Assembly: GCF_938028185.1 (NCBI RefSeq)
Contig: NZ_CALJAH010000238.1
Coordinates: forward strand, 1 to 6,532
DNA: 6,532 bases
Direction: 5' to 3'
Origin: an uncultured Cardiobacterium sp.
Lineage (GTDB): Bacteria > Pseudomonadota > Gammaproteobacteria > Cardiobacteriales > Cardiobacteriaceae
Of the stretch, positions 1 through 5,911 are shown piece by piece. Position 1 is the first letter of the stretch. Every line of letters starts with the position of its first letter. A program made the position numbers and the translations under genes. The notes under the pieces are model-generated. The model had not been told where the DNA came from. It did not search any database and worked only from the letters and a program-made list of their open reading frames with translations.

Positions 1-5
1 ACATT

Positions 6-1787
6 TTAGGACACCACCTGGCTTTTTAGTGTCATCGGCTCGAAGTAGAAGCGTTTGGTGCCGTCATCGAGGCGTTTGCCACTGTTGACGGCGGTGTTTT
101 TTTGGTTGATTTGGTAGAGGGCGACGGTGGCGTTCAGGTCGCCGTCGTACCATTCGCCTTTCCAGCCGACTTCGATGTTGTTGCCCAGTGTCGCCGGGAG
201 GTTGCCGCCGGTTTTGCTGACGTTGCTGTTGTATTTGAAGATGCTGGTGTAGCTGGCGTAGAGGCTGTTGTGCGGGTCAAGGTCGTAGGTGACGCCAAGG
301 TACGGCACGAAGCGGCTTTTGCGGGTGTCGATGATGCGGTCGGCGCGGCTGTCGGCTTTGCCGTCGCTCAGGTCGTAATGCCAGCCCCAGTTGCGTTTCC
401 AATGGGTGTAGCGCGTGCCGGCGAGGAGGTGCAGGTTATCGGTCGGGTTGATGCGCAGACCGCCGCTGATGCCGTGCGTGGTGTAGTAATTGTTGCTGCT
501 GTTGCGGTCGTCGGGGTGGCTCCAGTCCGGGCGCGGGATTTCGTCGCCACGCCAGGTATAGATGTTGTATTTGGCGTCGCTCGTGTTCATTGACATTCCG
601 CGCACGTCGGTTTTTTCGCGGTTGTAGCTGTAGGTGAGGAAGAGGTCGTGGCTGTGGCCGAGGGCGTTGAAGCTGCCGTTGAGGTTGGTCTGGAAGGCGA
701 ACTGTTTGCCGCTGTGGTCGTAGTGTTCGATGCCATCGAGCGGCAGGGTGCCGTCTTTTTTCGCGCCGCCGCCGAGTTTGCCGCCGCCGGCGAGTGAGGC
801 GTAGTTCTGTCCGGCGTTGGTGCGTTTGTAGTCGAGTTTGCTGCTGACGCGCCAGTCGTCGTTGATTTCGTGTTCGAGTTCGAGGAAGGCGCCGCGTTTG
901 CGGAATTTGCCTTCGTTCCAGTTGGCGCCGAGGAAGGTTTTGCGCGGCAGGCGCAGGTCGCTGCCATCTTCAGAGAGCGGCAGGCCGTTCGGGTCGGGGG
1001 TGTCGTGCTGGTTCTGGTAGTAGCCGCCGAGGGTGAGTTTGGTGTTGTCGCCCAGTTTTTGGTCGAGTACGCCGTAGAGCAGGCCGTTGCTGCCATCGAC
1101 GTGGCGCTTGAAGCTGTCGTCGTGTTCGCCGACGGCAACGACGCGGCCACGCAAGCCCCATGGTTCGTTCAGCGTGCCGGAGACGTCGCCAGTGGCGCGC
1201 ACTTTGTCGAAACGGTCGGCAATGGCGTCGGCGCGGATTTGGGTGTTGTCGGTCGGTTTTTTGCGCACCGCGTTGATGGTGCCGCCCGGTTCGCTGTTCG
1301 CCTGGGTCAGCCCGGTCGCGCCGCGCACCACTTCGATGTGGTCGTAGAGCGCCAAATCCATTTGCTGTTTCGGGTCGCGGAAGGGGTTGCCGGTGACGCC
1401 CGGCGCGCCGATGGTGTTGCTGATGCCGTCTTCTTCGATTTGTTCGATAAAGAAGCCGCGCGACTGGTACACGGTGCGGGTGCCGTGGCGGGTGACGTTC
1501 ACCCCGGTGGTGGTGCGCAGCGCGTCTTCGATGGTGGTCAGCCCTTGGTCATTGAGCTGGGTTTTGGTGATGACGCTCACCGACTGCGGCGTTTCGCGCG
1601 GCGAGAGGGTGAGGCCGGTGGTGGTGCGCATCGCCGAGGTGGTGTAGGAATTGACGTCCTCGGTGCGGGTGTTGTCGCGGTCGCTCTTGACGGTGATGGT
1701 TTGCAGGCTCTCGCTTTCTTGCGCGTGAGCATGGCAGGCAAGGAGGATGGCGGCCGCGAGCACGGCGGATTGGGCAGGGTGGTGCAT
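6..1787 (-). CDS. TonB-dependent siderophore receptor, 593 aa, apparently missing the C-terminal barrel end
   Basis: Outer-membrane receptor that would import ferric siderophores using TonB-ExbB-ExbD energy. Residues 1-22 form a signal peptide ending in AHA, although its n-region has His rather than Lys/Arg. A TonB-box-like TITVK lies at 30-34. The plug (about 50-180) carries ETPQSVSVIT (65-74), QSRGF (108-112), IEVVRGATGL (151-160) and PGGTIN (167-172), typical of the FhuE/FoxA/FpvA-type siderophore receptors. Barrel strands follow from about 185. The start is secure: GGAG stands 7 nt upstream and an in-frame TAA lies 12 nt before the ATG. Family members usually run about 700 residues or more and end in an aromatic residue. 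This one ends ...FEPM then TLKSQVVS and stops at 8-6, so roughly 130-170 residues are missing. An insertion, frameshift or nonsense change at the left edge would explain this. The substrate cannot be told from sequence. The class is firm; whether the protein is functional is doubtful. Confidence 0.9.
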   Translation of the reverse strand: MHHPAQSAVLAAAILLACHAHAQESESLQTITVKSDRDNTRTEDVNSYTTSAMRTTTGLTLSPRETPQSVSVITKTQLNDQGLTTIEDALRTTTGVNVTRHGTRTVYQSRGFFIEQIEEDGISNTIGAPGVTGNPFRDPKQQMDLALYDHIEVVRGATGLTQANSEPGGTINAVRKKPTDNTQIRADAIADRFDKVRATGDVSGTLNEPWGLRGRVVAVGEHDDSFKRHVDGSNGLLYGVLDQKLGDNTKLTLGGYYQNQHDTPDPNGLPLSEDGSDLRLPRKTFLGANWNEGKFRKRGAFLELEHEINDDWRVSSKLDYKRTNAGQNYASLAGGGKLGGGAKKDGTLPLDGIEHYDHSGKQFAFQTNLNGSFNALGHSHDLFLTYSYNREKTDVRGMSMNTSDAKYNIYTWRGDEIPRPDWSHPDDRNSSNNYYTTHGISGGLRINPTDNLHLLAGTRYTHWKRNWGWHYDLSDGKADSRADRIIDTRKSRFVPYLGVTYDLDPHNSLYASYTSIFKYNSNVSKTGGNLPATLGNNIEVGWKGEWYDGDLNATVALYQINQKNTAVNSGKRLDDGTKRFYFEPMTLKSQVVS

Positions 1788-1922
1788 GGCGGGTCTCCAT
1801 TACGGGTTTGGCGGGATGAAATGTCCTTTTGTTAAGGTAAATTTTATCTTTCATCATAAGGGGTTCACCACGTTTTTGCGACTGGTGTAACAAAACGCGG
1901 CAACGGCGCGGGTTTGCAGGTT
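1788..1922 (-). promoter_or_regulatory. Leader and probable promoter region of the TonB receptor
   Basis: The receptor must start from its own promoter here, because a strong terminator separates it from the upstream RTX unit. The stretch at 1836-1860 is AT-rich within GC-rich surroundings (minus strand: TTATGATGAAAGATAAAATT). It contains TATGAT and TAAAAT, which could serve as -10 boxes, but I cannot pair either with a convincing -35 at 16-18 bp. The 19 bases at 1840-1858 match the classical Fur consensus at about 11 of 19 positions. That is weak, although Fur control would be expected for this receptor class. No small gene with its own ribosome-binding site is visible. Confidence 0.35.
1795..1798 (-). 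promoter_or_regulatory. Ribosome-binding site of the TonB receptor
   Basis: GGAG is read on the minus strand, 7 nt before the ATG at 1787. It supports this start over the out-of-frame ATG at 1800, which overlaps the site itself. Confidence 0.7.
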
Positions 1923-1953
1923 TACATACAGGTTTGCCGCTTTGGTGTATGTA
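1923..1953. repeat. 8-bp perfect inverted repeat (possible operator)
   Basis: TACATACA (1923-1930) and TGTATGTA (1946-1953) are perfect inverted copies separated by 15 bp, giving 23 bp between centres, about two helical turns. The pair lies between the terminator of the RTX unit and the receptor gene and has no U-run, so it is not a second classical terminator. It could be a dimer-binding operator for the receptor gene or a weak RNA hairpin. No regulator family is assigned. Confidence 0.45.
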
Positions 1954-1974
1954 TATTTTTGGCAAGGCGGCCAT

Positions 1975-2005
1975 AAAAAATCCCGCACGTTGGCGGGATT
2001 TTTTT
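1975..2005 (-). terminator. Rho-independent terminator of the RTX gene (bidirectional in form)
   Basis: A GC stem TCCCGC (1981-1986) pairs with GCGGGA (1993-1998) around a 6-nt loop. It is flanked by an A-run at 1975-1980 and a T-run at 1999-2005. Read on the minus strand, the stem starts about 20 nt after the RTX stop codon and is followed by six T residues. The symmetry means it could also stop plus-strand transcription. Confidence 0.9.
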
Positions 2006-2017
2006 CAGGGCGACGAC

Positions 2018-5000
2018 TTACAACAGACCGGATTGATGCTGCCAGTGATCCAGCAAATGCTGCGTGCTGTCTGCAAGCGGCACGTGCCGGAGCGCTGCAT
2101 CGGCGGGCGCGTGGTGTTCGTCATCGTGCTGTTCATGCAACGGTGCATGAGCCGCCAATGGCGCAACCAGCGTTACGTGTTCGCCTGTGTCGGCGAGCAA
2201 ATCGCCCCACTGCGGCAGTTGCATTTCATCGCGCAGCGTAAGCGAGGGTGCCATATCCGCTGCGGGCGAATGCGCATCGCGGCTACCCGCATGGGCATGA
2301 TCCAGATTGAGCAGCGGCTCCATCACGGGCGATGCGGCGGCAAACGGATTGCCTTCCGCCGACATCAGCGGTTGTGGCGGGGCAGATTCCTGCAATGCCG
2401 CAGTCGGCGGCTCCGGTTGAGCATGATGCGCTTGATCGGCAGCAGCATCTTCCGCTTGCGGCTGTGCGGCATTATCCGCGATAGCAGAATCCGCATTTTC
2501 ATCCTGCGACTGTTCTTCGCCGGATTGCGGCGCCTGCGCCTTGATACGGTTAAAAATTTCCTGTGGCTGCAACAGCGATTGCCCGCCCATCTCGGCAATG
2601 GAACTCGGTGCATCGGGTGCCAAAGAAAAATAATTTTTTACAAGAAGCTGACCCTCGCCGCTTTTCAGTATCATCAACAAATCATTGCCCGATTGCGACA
2701 ACATATAATCGTCCAGCCGGGTATCCCGCAAGAAAATGACATCCCAATCACCAAAATCGGAAATAACCTTGTGTTCCATGCCTTCCCGGTAAATATGGAA
2801 GACATCATTGCCCGTACCTCCGGTCATATAATCATTGCCGGGGCCGGGAAATAAGTGGTCATTGTTGTCACCACCATGTAATTGGTCATTTCCGTACCCA
2901 CCCAGGAGCGTATCCTTTCCGGCACCACCATAGATAATATCATTACCGGTTTTCGTGCCTAAATCGTCTATTCTGGCATGATCTCCACTCAGCCAGTCAT
3001 CGCCATCACCACCATGCAGCATATCGTCGCCATTATCCCCCCAAACCGTATCATTGCCTTCGCCACCATCCAGATAGTCATTACCATCGTTGCCGCGCAA
3101 AATATCATCATCCTCATCGCCATGGACAATGTCATTACCCTCACAACCAAAAATGGTGTCATTACCGGCATTTCCATGAATAATATCGTTACCGGGTCGC
3201 GCATCATCGGGCATTTTGGTGAAATAGGAATTTGAAGTTCCTACATCATTCGTATCGCCGTCTCCACACAAGACATCATCACCGGGGCCGCCATAAATTA
3301 CATCATTGCCACCCTTGCCATAAATAGTATCAATATCTCCCTGGCTTTTGTCCTCCTGAGAAGCGGGACTCTGTTCGTCACCATAAAGGGTATCATTTTC
3401 CTGACTGCCTACCAGAGTATCTTTGCCTTGTCCGCCAACCAAAGTATCACCACGGGTATTGGTCTCATCAGTTTTATGCACGGAATCCGAGTCCGTATCA
3501 AGACCGGATATAACTCCGACAACTTTATAGCCATACGCCCCCCAAACCGAGCCATCTGTAAAGAGAGGAAGTCCATTCATAGAACTGCTGGCAGTTTCCC
3601 CTGCCCGTATCCGTTTCAGATCTGTTTCCAGCCTACCGGTGGCAAAGAGGACATCATTGCCATTACCGCCATAGAGATAATCCGAGCCATAACCGCCAAC
3701 GAGCAGATCACCACCTTCGCCGCCTTCCAAAACATCGCGGCCTGCACCACCCTCAATGGCATCATTGCCGCCAAAGCCCCGGATATAATCGCGTCCTTCC
3801 GTACCACGCAGCACATCATTAAAACCTGCCTCTTTCTTGCCACCGATCAACTGTCCGTTTTCGTAGTTCCATTGCGTGGCTTCCCAGTTATACGTCTTGC
3901 CATCGGATTTGAACGGCGCGACCTGATCGCCACGGATTTCGTTTTCGGTGTGGATGCCGCTCACAGATTTTTTCAGGGTAATGCCGAAAGCGCCATAATA
4001 CTCCTCAAAATCGAGGTCTTCAGGCAGTTCACCCCTGCTGTAATACGACCATTTTTGCATGGTGTATTTCCAGTCTTTGATAGTAAAACTTCTTGATTGA
4101 CCATTTTCAGTAACGGTAATTTGCAAATCTGCAGTTTGCGTCTTCGTTTTTATGTGGGATAACACAAAAGTAAAATTCCCGTCAGTCCAGGTATTGGCTC
4201 CCTTGTATTCGATGTCCTTGTCTCCAAGTCGCTGGTTGCCATATTTGATAATGCCTCCATCCGGGTCAGTAATTTCATCATTGTCAATATCTTCAAATTT
4301 CTCGAAGATATAGGTATCTTTCCCTTCGCCACCTTTCAGGGTGTCTCTTCCTGCACCGCCAATCAGGGTATCTTCGCCGCTGCCACCATTTAGCGTGTCA
4401 TTGCCAGCACCGCCATTCAGTGTATCGTTTTGATTGCCACCATTCAATGTGTCATTACCGATACCACCAACAAGCTTATCTTCTCCATCACCGCCATTCA
4501 ATGTATCATCACCCGCCCTGCCAATGAGAATATCATTTCCGGCCTTACCATTCATGGTGTCTGTATTATCACCGCCAATCATGATGTCGTTACCGACATT
4601 GCCGACAAAAGTATTTTGCCTGTAAGAAAGTGTAGGGTCTTCATTCGCGGGTGCTGTGAAGTTGCCTTGGTCGTTTGTATTTTCTCTTTCCAAAGCAACC
4701 AACAGGTTGGTTTTGGCTTCTTCAGGAATCCAGCCAATTGGTGTTAATCCTGGAGCCGTCGCGTAAGGCCTGATTGCAATAGTGTTATTGTTATTACCAT
4801 TAGTAATACCGGGCAAGACATGACCATTGATAACCATTGCTTCAAGCTCTGCCCTCATGCCTTCAGGCAAATCATCCGGTAAATAGCGTCGCATCAACTC
4901 ATGGGCAAGCGGTCTGAATGCTTCACCAATATGAGCTATCTGATTGGCAAAAGGCAGTCCTTGGTAATCATGTTTTGCATTGGCAGCAGCGTTGCTTTCG

Positions 5001-5905
5001 ATGTATTGCTCAAATGCGTTTTCTCTTTCTATAATTTTTTGCAGATACGTCTTCGATGCCCCAGGTATTCTCTTTCCCAAGGTATCAATAATATTATTGA
5101 TTTCATCTTCACTAGGATTATTGCGGTCATTAAACAAGCCAAATAGCTCGGATTCGTAATAGCGACGTTTTTGGTGTCCGGCTACATTATCTTTATTGCT
5201 GTTATAGCGAATTTCAAACCATGCACGGAAACGGTCGCCAGTTTCAAGAGCATTAATCAAGTTTGGACCAACCAAATTACCATTTCCCACCCCGGAGTTA
5301 TATTTCAGGGAGAGTAGCGTCAGTCTTTCATAGGAGTAATTGTCTCCTGTAAGGCCTGCCAAGTTAACAAGCTGGTCAGCCAGTATCCCTTCACTGTTTG
5401 CAATGATATTACTAAACGCTTTGTTAGTAATTTCTTCATAAAGAAGAGGTTTTTCTGTTGTCGTTGTTCCATCAGGATTATTGATGGTTTCCGTCCTGCC
5501 TGCTATTAGATCAAATTCAGTCTGTTCCGGATAAAAAGCCGGATCTATCCTTGCCCTGATAGTATTCCAGTTTGCAAGAATGGTGTTCTTCACTGTTTCC
5601 TGTCTGGTCGCATTTGTTGTTTGAAAATTGGCAGGAAATCCATCAGGGATAATTCTATTTATAGTATAATCATTAGTAGCAATATCATCTTGACCAGGAG
5701 TATTGTCATTTCTAATCTCTATCATTGCCTTGACAATTGCTTTTATTGTACTTTCTTCGGCCAAGTTGAAACCAATACCAGTAGTAGGAATGCCAATATG
5801 GTCAAAATAAATATTACGCTTGCTCTCTTCTATGCTGGCCATCATGTTACGGAAAGCATCAAGGAAAGCAGTCCTGTCTGCAATACGGTTTATAGTAATG
5901 GTCAT
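2018..5905 (-). CDS. RTX calcium-binding protein with N-terminal T4-lysozyme/pesticin-like (GH24-type) domain, 1295 aa
   Basis: Predicted type I-secreted peptidoglycan hydrolase (muramidase). There is no N-terminal signal peptide, as expected for an RTX substrate. Residues about 12-258 resemble T4 lysozyme. IEESKRNIYFD (25-35) plus PTTGIG (40-45) place E26, D35 and T41 at exactly the spacing of T4 E11, D20 and T26. A second lobe carries SLKYNSG (199-205), GDRFRAW (223-229) and GHQKRRYYESELF (243-255). Residues 260-430 are helical and unassigned. RTX nonapeptides (GGxGxDxLx) follow at 435-533, 692-754 and 817-1037, with a beta-type insert at 536-690. Residues 1040-1098 (GNDLLMIL, VKNYF) are the usual post-repeat segment. 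The end (1116-1295) is His/Ala/Pro-rich and should contain the secretion signal. AAGAGG at 5920-5915 supports the start. The gene is coupled to the upstream gene and ends at a terminator. Transporter genes are not in the window. The RTX class is certain; the lysozyme fold is strongly inferred from motifs; an antibacterial target is inference. Confidence 0.93.
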   Translation of the reverse strand: MTITINRIADRTAFLDAFRNMMASIEESKRNIYFDHIGIPTTGIGFNLAEESTIKAIVKAMIEIRNDNTPGQDDIATNDYTINRIIPDGFPANFQTTNATRQETVKNTILANWNTIRARIDPAFYPEQTEFDLIAGRTETINNPDGTTTTEKPLLYEEITNKAFSNIIANSEGILADQLVNLAGLTGDNYSYERLTLLSLKYNSGVGNGNLVGPNLINALETGDRFRAWFEIRYNSNKDNVAGHQKRRYYESELFGLFNDRNNPSEDEINNIIDTLGKRIPGASKTYLQKIIERENAFEQYIESNAAANAKHDYQGLPFANQIAHIGEAFRPLAHELMRRYLPDDLPEGMRAELEAMVINGHVLPGITNGNNNNTIAIRPYATAPGLTPIGWIPEEAKTNLLVALERENTNDQGNFTAPANEDPTLSYRQNTFVGNVGNDIMIGGDNTDTMNGKAGNDILIGRAGDDTLNGGDGEDKLVGGIGNDTLNGGNQNDTLNGGAGNDTLNGGSGEDTLIGGAGRDTLKGGEGKDTYIFEKFEDIDNDEITDPDGGIIKYGNQRLGDKDIEYKGANTWTDGNFTFVLSHIKTKTQTADLQITVTENGQSRSFTIKDWKYTMQKWSYYSRGELPEDLDFEEYYGAFGITLKKSVSGIHTENEIRGDQVAPFKSDGKTYNWEATQWNYENGQLIGGKKEAGFNDVLRGTEGRDYIRGFGGNDAIEGGAGRDVLEGGEGGDLLVGGYGSDYLYGGNGNDVLFATGRLETDLKRIRAGETASSSMNGLPLFTDGSVWGAYGYKVVGVISGLDTDSDSVHKTDETNTRGDTLVGGQGKDTLVGSQENDTLYGDEQSPASQEDKSQGDIDTIYGKGGNDVIYGGPGDDVLCGDGDTNDVGTSNSYFTKMPDDARPGNDIIHGNAGNDTIFGCEGNDIVHGDEDDDILRGNDGNDYLDGGEGNDTVWGDNGDDMLHGGDGDDWLSGDHARIDDLGTKTGNDIIYGGAGKDTLLGGYGNDQLHGGDNNDHLFPGPGNDYMTGGTGNDVFHIYREGMEHKVISDFGDWDVIFLRDTRLDDYMLSQSGNDLLMILKSGEGQLLVKNYFSLAPDAPSSIAEMGGQSLLQPQEIFNRIKAQAPQSGEEQSQDENADSAIADNAAQPQAEDAAADQAHHAQPEPPTAALQESAPPQPLMSAEGNPFAAASPVMEPLLNLDHAHAGSRDAHSPAADMAPSLTLRDEMQLPQWGDLLADTGEHVTLVAPLAAHAPLHEQHDDEHHAPADAALRHVPLADSTQHLLDHWQHQSGLL
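2021..2560 (-). other. Region: His/Ala/Pro-rich C-terminal tail of the RTX protein (residues 1116-1295)
   Basis: About 180 low-complexity residues rich in Ala, Pro, Gln, Asp and Glu, with fourteen or fifteen histidines (for example HEQHDDEHH at 1257-1265). It ends in the amphipathic stretch STQHLLDHWQHQSGLL. The far C-terminus is where type I secretion signals lie, so the last 50-60 residues probably carry it; the rest may be a flexible or metal-binding segment. A 60-base sample here (2401-2460) is 63% GC, against 32% near the 5' end of the same gene (5641-5700). Confidence 0.65.
2795..3457 (-). repeat. RTX nonapeptide block 3, about twenty repeats with short interruptions
   Basis: Repeats run from residue 817 to 1037. 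Short loops interrupt them at about 843-855, 882-904 and 975-985. Typical units are GNAGNDTIF, GGEGNDTVW and GGYGNDQLH. The block contains the only two cysteines of the whole protein (C880 and C921). It ends in GGTGNDVFHIY and passes into the post-repeat segment. Confidence 0.93.
3644..3832 (-). repeat. RTX nonapeptide block 2, six to seven repeats
   Basis: Motif starts at residues 692, 701, 710, 719, 728, 737 and 746 keep the 9-residue register, for example GGAGRDVLE and GGNGNDVLF. The block is followed by a spacer of about 60 residues (755-816) with no repeat motif, rich in Ser, Thr and Gly. Confidence 0.93.
3836..4300 (-). other. Domain: inserted beta-type segment between RTX blocks (residues about 536-690)
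   Basis: The repeat array is broken by about 155 non-repeat residues. The insert opens with DNDEITDPDGGIIKYG (541-556) and includes TADLQITV (591-598) and SFTIKDW (606-612). This resembles the haemolysin-type calcium-binding-related segment that often follows RTX repeats (D-L-x-I ... I-K-x-W/F). The second half (613-690), rich in Tyr, Trp and Glu, is unassigned. An internal copy of the post-repeat segment suggests two RTX modules joined in tandem. Confidence 0.6.
4307..4603 (-). repeat. RTX nonapeptide block 1, eleven uninterrupted repeats
   Basis: Motif starts at residues 435, 444, 453 and so on to 525 keep a perfect 9-residue (27-bp) period. Examples are GGDGEDKLV, GGIGNDTLN and GGAGNDTLN. 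Such repeats form a calcium-loaded parallel beta-roll that folds outside the cell. The plus strand shows the mirror pattern as repeated 'ccaccattcaatgtatca'-like units. Confidence 0.95.
5132..5872 (-). other. Domain: GH24/pesticin-like lysozyme (RTX protein residues about 12-258)
   Basis: The E-(8 residues)-D-(5 residues)-T spacing of E26, D35 and T41 is identical to T4 lysozyme E11/D20/T26, and the neighbouring IYxD and T(I/T)GIG motifs also match. The C-terminal lobe shows the LxSLxYNxG, GDRxxAW and RRxxExxLF pattern seen in phage-type lysozymes. Between the two lies about 150 residues (44-190), much longer than in T4 lysozyme (164 residues in total), so this is an expanded version or holds an inserted subdomain. 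Confidence 0.75.
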
Positions 5906-5911
5906 GGTTAT

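Noticed and set aside
1798..1800. Alternative upstream ATG for the receptor (METRHAPPC...), or the frame beginning MMKDKIYLN at about 1856
   Set aside because: Both are out of frame with the receptor. The chosen ATG has a good GGAG and gives a signal peptide, and an in-frame TAA lies just upstream.
870..1835. Long plus-strand open frame (321 codons) opposite the receptor gene, and a similar one at 102-593
   Set aside because: The predicted proteins are Val/Ala/Phe-rich shadows produced by the GC-rich codon bias of the receptor gene. They have no domain and no sensible ribosome-binding site.
1840..1858. Fur box upstream of the receptor
   Set aside because: Only about 11 of 19 positions match the classical consensus, too few to report as a separate site, although Fur control would be biologically expected.
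1934..2854. Plus-strand open frame of 306 codons opposite the RTX tail
   Set aside because: It runs through the terminator and antisense to the RTX gene, and its protein is an Arg/Ile-rich mirror of the repeats with no recognisable family.
2795..4603. Regularly spaced 27-bp DNA repeats that might look like a CRISPR or minisatellite array
   Set aside because: The period is exactly nine codons, the units are degenerate, and they encode GGxGxDxLx throughout. They are RTX protein repeats with no unique spacers.
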